The notes below the pieces were generated by a model, which saw only the letters and a program-made list of their open reading frames with translations, was not told where the DNA came from and made no database searches. Shown here one piece after another: positions 58,419 to 64,000 of a stretch of DNA of 64,000 nucleotides. How positions within the stretch are numbered: the stretch's first letter is position 1; each line of letters begins with the position of its first letter. A program made the position numbers and the translations under genes. Location: assembly GCA_000818945.1 (NCBI GenBank), contig KN805380.1, positions 265,112 to 329,111 on the forward strand, given 5' to 3'. The DNA comes from Schizochytrium sp. CCTCC M209059. Taxonomy: Eukaryota > Sar > Bigyra > Thraustochytrida > Thraustochytriidae.

Positions 58419-60413
58419 ATGATCGTGAAAAGATTATTGACGACTGCGGTCTGTCTTTTGCTCGTGATTGCGGCCACGGCAAAGACGGCGAGAAAGGATG
58501 TGCAACAGAATGTATTTTTCACGCAAGGTGAAAGAGATCAGACTCTTACGGGGTTCGCTACGACTTTTACGCACGACATGGTCTTACAGCGCGCCCCCAA
58601 ACGAGCGGTCGTGTATGGCCCTCTCGCGACCCAGAGTGATGCGCAAGACGCGTTGATCCGGGTTGTGCGCGAGTCAGACGAGGTTCTCTTGCACGAAAGT
58701 GCAGTAGAGATCGCACAAGGAGGGCAAACATGGCGTCACGTCTTGCCACCTTTTGCGCCTCATGGGGACACAGGATTTCGTATTGAATTGATTTCCGCCT
58801 CGGCAGGCAATGTCTCGCTGCATAATGTCGCTTTCGGCGACGTGTGGTTTTGCAGCGGCCAGTCCAACATGGCCTTGGGGATTAAAAACACATTTTCGTT
58901 TCGGACTGTGCGCGACGATCTCCGGAACGCCACGCTCGCAGGGCAGAATGGAAGTCTGCTTCGCATCCTTGGCGTTACGCTCATGCCAAACACCCCAGCA
59001 GGCCACACTTCCGCGCAGCCCGATTTTATAATGCGCAAAAAAATGCAGTATGATCACTGGCAGCAACTTGGAGCTGAGTCCAAGGCATTGATGGAACTAA
59101 GCTCGACCTGTATATATTTTGGATTGGAGCTACGAAGAAAGCTTGCTGGCTCTGAAGAGACCCGCAAGCTTCCGATTGGTCTCATCTTCAGCGCCATCGG
59201 TGGAACACAGGTACAACGTTGGTCTCCTCGAGGCACTCTCGACGGCTGCGCTGATATCTCACGATCTGAAACCGATGCCGATCTTTTCAACGGTCTCGTT
59301 GCTCCCTTTGTAAATACCACAATCACCGGTGCTATCTGGTATCAGGGCGAAAACAATGTGCGCGAGGTCGCCGGAAGCATTGCGCAAAAGCGCGGCTATG
59401 CGTGTTCTCTCCACCACATGGTGGGCGCCTGGCGCTCTTTATGGGCAGTGACGCCTGGCACAACGGCTGCGGAATTTCCTTTTGTTATTTATTCCCTGGC
59501 GGGCGGTACGGACGAGGGCAAACCGGAGAACATGGCTGCGATGCGTGGTGCTCAAATGGAAGTGGCGAACGCTCTTCCCAACGTCGTTATTGCCCACGGA
59601 CACGATCTGGGCGAGCCGTGGCCCAATCAAAAGGCCTGTGTCAAGGCTGGCTGCTGTGTCCCGTCCACCACTGAAATGGATGACTTTAAGCCTCAACATG
59701 ATTGCACCAATGCTCGTCCCCGAAAAATGCTCCCATCGTACTGGTTCGAAGCGATTGACGGGGAGTGGCTATATGGCGCGCCGCCCGTTTACATGGGATT
59801 GATTCATCCTCGGAACAAGCGTCGTTTTGCTGCACGAGCTGTGCTTGCTGTTGGCTCTCTTGCCTACAACTTTCCCGAAATGGGGCAAGTCTCCCCCCCT
59901 CGTGCACAGCAGTGCGTGAAATCATCGAGCGGCCGCCTTGCGTTGGCGCTTGACGAATTGGCAGAGGACGACGCCCTTGTCATCGAGCCTGAGTCGTCGC
60001 GTGTTCTTCCAGATGCCAACATTGAGTTCTGCACAGGCGCGCGGGCGTCGTGCCTGTGTCGCGTCTGGCGCAAGGACTCGACCGGCAGCCGGGTCTGCGA
60101 TGATCATGCGCCTGGTTCAGGATCTCGCGTTTCTCTTCATAACATTGAAGACGACTTCAAATGGCACACGGTAAAGAATGTGTCGCTTGGCACTTCGCGG
60201 ACCTCCCTCATTCTGGACGGGCTTTCGCGTAATGTGGAAATCCACGCCGTTCGCGTTGCCTGGAGCACCTCGCCGTGTTGTGCCTCGAGCGCCGCGTACC
60301 AGCACGGCCAGGCCCCCTGTTTCCTCAACTGCGGCGTATACACTCGCGAGCACCGCCTTCCCCTCGCTCCGGCTTTCCTCCCTTGCGCTCCGGGCGACGC
60401 AGTCGAGATTTAG
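58419..60413 (+). CDS. Sialate O-acetylesterase-like secreted esterase
   Basis: A 664-residue esterase of the SIAE/SGNH type, which removes O-acetyl groups from acylated sugars. The first 20 residues (MIVKRLLTTAVCLLLVIAATAK) are a signal peptide. Hallmarks: FGDVWFCSGQSNM near 142-154 with the nucleophile Ser in GQSN, AIWYQGEN near 303-310, and the GLIHPRNK block near 458-465 with the catalytic His. This IHPR.K block matches SIAE proteins. Residues ETDADLFNGLVAP in the middle also fit the family. Several Cys pairs in the C-terminal region suggest disulfides. Sialic acid may not be the substrate in this organism; other acetylated polysaccharides are possible. The start at 58419 is preferred because it places the signal peptide at the N terminus. 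Confidence 0.88.
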   Translation: MIVKRLLTTAVCLLLVIAATAKTARKDVQQNVFFTQGERDQTLTGFATTFTHDMVLQRAPKRAVVYGPLATQSDAQDALIRVVRESDEVLLHESAVEIAQGGQTWRHVLPPFAPHGDTGFRIELISASAGNVSLHNVAFGDVWFCSGQSNMALGIKNTFSFRTVRDDLRNATLAGQNGSLLRILGVTLMPNTPAGHTSAQPDFIMRKKMQYDHWQQLGAESKALMELSSTCIYFGLELRRKLAGSEETRKLPIGLIFSAIGGTQVQRWSPRGTLDGCADISRSETDADLFNGLVAPFVNTTITGAIWYQGENNVREVAGSIAQKRGYACSLHHMVGAWRSLWAVTPGTTAAEFPFVIYSLAGGTDEGKPENMAAMRGAQMEVANALPNVVIAHGHDLGEPWPNQKACVKAGCCVPSTTEMDDFKPQHDCTNARPRKMLPSYWFEAIDGEWLYGAPPVYMGLIHPRNKRRFAARAVLAVGSLAYNFPEMGQVSPPRAQQCVKSSSGRLALALDELAEDDALVIEPESSRVLPDANIEFCTGARASCLCRVWRKDSTGSRVCDDHAPGSGSRVSLHNIEDDFKWHTVKNVSLGTSRTSLILDGLSRNVEIHAVRVAWSTSPCCASSAAYQHGQAPCFLNCGVYTREHRLPLAPAFLPCAPGDAVEI

Positions 60414-60934
60414 GCCTAGACTAGATCAGCCAAGACAAGGCTCGGCCTTGGAGCAGTTGCTGTAGTACGTACTTTTTGCGGCTTAGCTTCGATTCAGACT
60501 TTATGGTGACCGATGAACCTCCCTTTTTGCTGCTGGCTCCAACGCTAGACGCTAACGGGTTCACCCTCATCCTCAGCATCAGCGTCAGCGCCGACCGACC
60601 GGTTCAGCCGGTCTCGCTGCTCTCGAGGTCTCCGAGCGGCCATAACAGGGCCCTCGCGGCCGTGGCACCCGTGACGCCTCTCTCCTCCTCCTTCTCCTCC
60701 TCCTCGTCCCAGCGTCATTCCACGCGCCCGACACCTGCTGCAGGCCTCCTCTGCACGGACTCCCTTCCGCGCGCGTCGCCGCTTCGGTTCGTCCCAGCCC
60801 TTGCTTGTCTATCCTCTGCAGTTCTCGCCTCTCTTATCTTTTCTCCTCCCGTGTCCTCCCATCTCGTCTCGTCTCGACTTCTCGTCTCGACTTCTCGTCC
60901 CCTCCGGTCCCGCTCTCGAGCCTCGCCCGCCTCG

Positions 60935-60967
<33 letters not shown>

Positions 60968-61836
60968 ACTGCGCGGAGGCTGGGCCTCGCCGCTGCCAGG
61001 AATGAGGCTCTACGCGGCCGCTCAGCGCGTGCCGCGGAAGGCGGGCGGGCGGGAGGGAGGGAGGGAGACCGCAACTGCAAGCATCGCGAGGCAGAGCAGA
61101 CCCGGACTGCGAAGCGGCAGCGAGACGCGCGGTCTCGGAGCGGCGGCGCGCCGGCTATCGGCCATGCGCGCGGCAGCGACGGGCGCGAGCGGCAGGCGAG
61201 CAAGGCAGAAGCAGAATCGCGAGTCGCCTTCTGACCAGCTGTGGCCGCGGAGCAGAGCAGAGCAGAGCAGAGCAGAGCAGAGCAGAGCAGAGCAGAGCAG
61301 AGCAGAGCAGAGCAGAGCAGAGCAGAGCAGAGCAGAGCAGAGCAGAGCAGAGCAGAGCAGAGCAGAGCAGAGCAGAGCAGAGCAGAGCAGAGCAGAGCAG
61401 AGCAGAGCAGAGCAGAGCAGAGCAGAGCAGAGCAGAGCAGAGCAGAGCAGAGCAGAGCAGAGCAGAGCAGAGCAGAGCAGAGCAGAGCAGAGCAGAGCAG
61501 AGCAGAGCAGAGCAGAGCAGAGCAGAGCAGAGCAGAGCAGAGCAGAGCAGAGCAGAGCAGAGCAGAGCAGAGCAGAGCAGAGCAGAGCAGAGCAGAGCAG
61601 AGCAGAGCAGAGCAGAGCAGAGCAGAGCAGAGCAGAGCAGAGCAGAGCAGAGCAGAGCAGAGCAGAGCAGAGCAGAGCAGAGCAGAGCAGAGCAGAGCAG
61701 AGCAGAGCAGAGCAGAGCAGAGCAGAGCAGAGCAGAGCAGAGCAGAGCAGAGCAGAGCAGAGCAGAGCAGAGCAGAGCAGAGCAGAGCAGAGCAGAGCAG
61801 AGCAGAGCAGAGCAGAGCAGAGCAGAGCGAGGCGAG
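60414..61836. other. Intergenic region dominated by a pentanucleotide repeat
   Basis: After the SIAE-like stop there is GC-rich sequence with CT-rich blocks (TCCTCCT near 60680-60710), TCTCGTCTCG repeats near 60860-60900, (CTG)n near 60945-60965, then (AGCAG)115. The frame of the downstream membrane protein is open through the repeat from 61006 but contains no ATG before 61837. Confidence 0.6.
61251..61825. repeat. (AGCAG)115 perfect pentanucleotide repeat
   Basis: By count from the sequence, 115 uninterrupted 5-base units (575 bases). All six reading frames are open through it: plus-strand frames encode repeats of EQSRA and minus-strand frames repeats of LLCSA. It ends about 11 bases before the start codon of the following gene, so it occupies that gene's 5' leader. 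Short reads or draft assemblies often mis-size such arrays. Confidence 0.97.
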
Positions 61837-62802
61837 ATGGGCGTGGCGGGCGATAACGAGCAGAGCACCGGGTCGCCCGGGTTCCTGTTCTGCGTCATCT
61901 TTGCGCCGATTGTGGCGGTGGTATGCTTCACGTGGATCATCATCATGGGCAGACGCGGGAATGATTACTTTGCGTACGCGCCGGACATGAGCTGGAAAAA
62001 GACAGTCCTGGCCTGGCGCGTGGCGATTGCCGTCTTCTACCTCGTCACCATCGGGTACGAGTTCGACAGCAGGGACGTTTGGGAGCTCCAGTACTATACC
62101 GTGTGGAACCTGATTATCCTGACGCTCTACTTTCTTGTGGCCACGGCCGTCTCTCTCGTGCTGGTCTTTGCGCCCTCGCAGGCCCCTTTGCCCGTTACCA
62201 AGGGCATGCGTGCAGAGAGACAGCCGAACATCGGCATCAAAATGCTCTGGATTATGCACCAGACGCTTGGCGAGCTCGAGTGGTGCACGTCGATCTTGGT
62301 CGCCATTGTGGTTTGGGCCTTTATTGCGCCTAATGCCGAGCCCGAATGGAGCCCGTACCTTGGGTTCACGTCCATCTCCGAGCACGCCTGCAACATCGTG
62401 GTCATGACGATTGACTTTTTCCTGAGTGGCTACCTCATCAACTTTACGCACTGGTCGCTCTCCGTCTTTTGGCCAGCTCTCTATCTGTGCTGGCACCTCG
62501 GCGGCAATGTGGCCTACGGTTTTATGGCGTACCCGTTTCTGCGCACAAACGACGTGTTGTCTATTGCATATGTCATTGTTCTGGCAATTGTCTCCTTTGT
62601 CATCTTTTGCATCACATACGGTTTCTCGGTCGCAAAGCGCAAGTGCTTTTCGCGATACAGCGAACTTGTCTCCGAACGCCTTCGCCGTGCATCCGCAAGT
62701 CAGCGTCTCCGCGAGTCGGACTCTGACGAAAGCGCCGACAGCGACCCGAAACGATATGGTTCCGGGGATCCGGAGAACGGACATCTGCTTTCGCAAGCAT
62801 AA
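61837..62802 (+). CDS. Multi-pass membrane protein, rolling-stone/FAR-17a/AIG1-like
   Basis: A 321-residue integral membrane protein with about seven hydrophobic segments (roughly 15-38, 52-72, 84-110, 140-168, 186-205, 215-235, 237-262), then a charged Ser/Asp-rich C-terminal tail that includes a short SDSDES stretch. The phrases LQYYTVWNLIILTLYF, FTHWSLSVFWPALYLCWH and YPFL.....L have the spacing and Trp/His/Tyr pattern of the rolling stone and AIG1/FAR-17a families, some of whose members hydrolyse unusual lipids; the fit is by eye and uncertain. No signal peptide beyond the first helix. The ATG follows the pentanucleotide repeat at once, with no upstream in-frame ATG. It converges with the SulP gene, separated by 278 bases. 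Confidence 0.6.
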   Translation: MGVAGDNEQSTGSPGFLFCVIFAPIVAVVCFTWIIIMGRRGNDYFAYAPDMSWKKTVLAWRVAIAVFYLVTIGYEFDSRDVWELQYYTVWNLIILTLYFLVATAVSLVLVFAPSQAPLPVTKGMRAERQPNIGIKMLWIMHQTLGELEWCTSILVAIVVWAFIAPNAEPEWSPYLGFTSISEHACNIVVMTIDFFLSGYLINFTHWSLSVFWPALYLCWHLGGNVAYGFMAYPFLRTNDVLSIAYVIVLAIVSFVIFCITYGFSVAKRKCFSRYSELVSERLRRASASQRLRESDSDESADSDPKRYGSGDPENGHLLSQA

Positions 62803-63080
62803 CGTAGAAGTAGCTCAGCCTAGCCAGAATTGACGCATGCATGCCTTCATCGTCGAAACAGCCACTTGGGCCTACGATTCAAAGTTTAACCTGATTTCGT
62901 TCCGAAGAGCTCAAAAGTAATCGAGTTTGTATTTATACTGGAAGTAACCACAGTTACATTCTTCTTCTTCTTCTTCTTCTTCTTCTCCTCCTCCTTCTCC
63001 TTCTTCTTCTTTTTCTTCTTCTCTATCAGCAGCCCGTTCTTGCTTCCTTGCTTTCCACGACAACACGACACACGATCCGT
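62803..63080. other. Convergent 3' region with polypyrimidine tract
   Basis: Contains a (CTT)n/(CTC)n polypyrimidine tract at about 62961-63023 between two converging genes. TTTATA near 62932 is the reverse complement of TATAAA. No gene is seen. Confidence 0.5.
62961..63023. repeat. (CTT)n polypyrimidine tract
   Basis: About 60 bases of TTC/TCC triplets; strand-biased, with triplex-forming potential. Confidence 0.85.
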
Positions 63081-64000
63081 TTAGGCCGTGTAGCGTTTGT
63101 AGGATTGCAAGTCAGACACGGTAAGCGAGAGGTACTTTGTGAGGCAGCGATAGAGACCGACTGCGAGTTTGGGGTTGCGCGACTCGAGCTCCATGAGGCG
63201 CTGACGACGTAACACAAAGATCGCAGCCTCTTCGGTAGCCACGGCGGAAAATTGGCGACGCTCGTTGAGCGTAAAGTGGATGTCGCCGAAAATGCAGCCG
63301 TACTGTGCACGCTGCAGCAGCTTACCGCCCTGAATGTAAATCATACGCGGCTCTGGCTTGAACTGGCTTCGCCAGTAGTGATCATGCTTGTTCACAAGAC
63401 GCTCCAAGATCTGCTCACGTGGGACAAAGCTGCAGACCTCACCAACCAAGACGATATAAATGGCATCCGCCAAGTCTCCCGATCGAAAGACGTACTCACC
63501 TGCGCGCAGGCGCATCAGCCCAAAGTACTGTGTCAGCTCTGTGTACTCGCCCAAATCAGCGTCGTCGAGGCCGAATTCAAAGTTTGTGTCAAAGCCGAAA
63601 AAGTCGACGAGGATGCGACGTAACCAAATTGTGCACGACGGATCTTGCATTGACTGCAACGAGGAGACAATCTTGTTGCGTGTGTGTCCATCCCACTCAA
63701 ACGCATAAGGAATATTGGGCATCGTGGGGAGCTCCCGCTTCATTGACGGTGTTCGTGGAGACTTTGTCAAGCTCTGGAGAGTCTCGTCCTCAAGGAGCTC
63801 GTCCTCGATCCATGCCAGAGCATCGTTCAGCTCGTGATAAACGACGCATTCACAACTGTGGTCATCGGGAATGACAATGTGATTCGCTACGAGCAGACGC
63901 TCAAATTCAGGTCGCATGCTCGTAAAGACAATACGTAGGCCATGCGTCACGGCCACTTGCTTGACGCGCATCATACCCGTCGAAACTGCGGTTGCGTCCA
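63081..64000 (-). CDS. SulP-type transporter C-terminal part: STAS plus cyclic-nucleotide-binding domain (5' partial)
   Basis: The C-terminal part of a larger protein whose start lies beyond the window; the frame is open at the window edge. The visible part is about 306 residues. The first stretch (DATAVSTGMMRVKQVA, then GLRIVFTSMRPEFERLLVANH) fits the STAS domain that closes SulP/SLC26 anion transporters. After a linker, LRAGEYVFRSGDLADAIYIVLVGEV, FGDIHFTLNERRQFSAVA and EEAAIFVLRRQRLMELE form a cNMP-binding-like beta-roll. SulP transporters with a C-terminal cNMP-binding domain are known in fungi and protists, where ligand binding may gate transport of sulfate or other anions. The usual cNMP phosphate-binding Arg motif (G-E-x-A-x-x) is not clear, so nucleotide binding may be lost. 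Ends SYKRYTA. Confidence 0.8.
   Translation of the reverse strand, partial: DATAVSTGMMRVKQVAVTHGLRIVFTSMRPEFERLLVANHIVIPDDHSCECVVYHELNDALAWIEDELLEDETLQSLTKSPRTPSMKRELPTMPNIPYAFEWDGHTRNKIVSSLQSMQDPSCTIWLRRILVDFFGFDTNFEFGLDDADLGEYTELTQYFGLMRLRAGEYVFRSGDLADAIYIVLVGEVCSFVPREQILERLVNKHDHYWRSQFKPEPRMIYIQGGKLLQRAQYGCIFGDIHFTLNERRQFSAVATEEAAIFVLRRQRLMELESRNPKLAVGLYRCLTKYLSLTVSDLQSYKRYTA

Noticed and set aside
60715..62796. A continuous 693-codon antisense reading frame spanning the pentanucleotide repeat and the membrane-protein gene.
   Set aside because: It is an artefact of a stop-free repeat plus the antisense of a real gene; more than 200 residues are LLCSA repeats and no domain is seen on either side.
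62805..62870. TAGCTCAG resembling a tRNA D arm after the membrane-protein gene.
   Set aside because: No matching T loop or anticodon arm follows at the right spacing.

Overview
This is a 64 kb stretch of eukaryotic nuclear DNA. The genes are GC-rich, mostly single-exon, use all three standard stop codons, and lie densely on both strands. Where introns are visible they are short (82-102 bp) GT-AG introns. The gene content (Rab, myosin, AP-3 adaptor, RNA polymerase III subunit, RGS protein, peroxisomal beta-oxidation enzyme, SulP transporter with a cyclic-nucleotide-binding tail) excludes bacteria and organelles. Compact genes, large LRR-IQ and IQ-WW proteins and abundant tetranucleotide repeats suggest a stramenopile protist, plausibly a thraustochytrid (Labyrinthulomycetes). 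That placement is inference; no sequence search was possible. A 325-base run of N at 43935-44259 shows this is a scaffold with an assembly gap.

Layout, left to right. 0-10 kb: Rab-like GTPase, a 2127-residue LRR/IQ/B-box-like/EF-hand protein, and an APH-fold kinase-like protein. 10-22 kb: PfkB sugar/nucleoside kinase, a coiled-coil protein, a Mpv17/PMP22 membrane protein, an enoyl-CoA isomerase ending in SKL, a secreted EGF plus beta-propeller glycosidase-like protein, a sulfotransferase-like type II membrane protein, and an unknown His/Gln-rich protein. 22-25 kb: a repeat-rich region without a convincing gene. 25-30 kb: a double-RGS protein with a CaaX box, a DUF4833-like protein and a TPR protein. 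30-43 kb: a myosin with PH domain and zinc finger, a CCDC47-like ER protein, and a 1595-residue LRR/IQ/WW protein whose 3' end has been copied just downstream. 43-50 kb: a REEP/HVA22 protein, assembly gap, an FHA protein and RNA polymerase III subunit RPC3. 50-64 kb: a secreted EGF protein, AP-3 sigma, a TTC39/IML2-like protein, pyrroline-5-carboxylate reductase, sialate O-acetylesterase, a rolling-stone/AIG1-like membrane protein behind a 115-copy pentanucleotide repeat, and the 3' part of a SulP transporter.

The genes do not form one pathway, and I do not see a single coherent undescribed system. Themes worth noting are: three IQ-motif proteins (two LRR-IQ scaffolds and a myosin); several membrane-traffic/ER genes (Rab, AP-3 sigma, CCDC47, REEP); a recurring habit of carrying simple tandem repeats in the leader just upstream of the start codon; and short divergent intergenic regions likely to act as shared promoters. 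The most unusual items are the (AGCAG)115 leader repeat, the duplicated gene 3' end whose non-coding part is better conserved than its coding part, and the modular LRR-IQ-WW / LRR-IQ-EF-hand pair.
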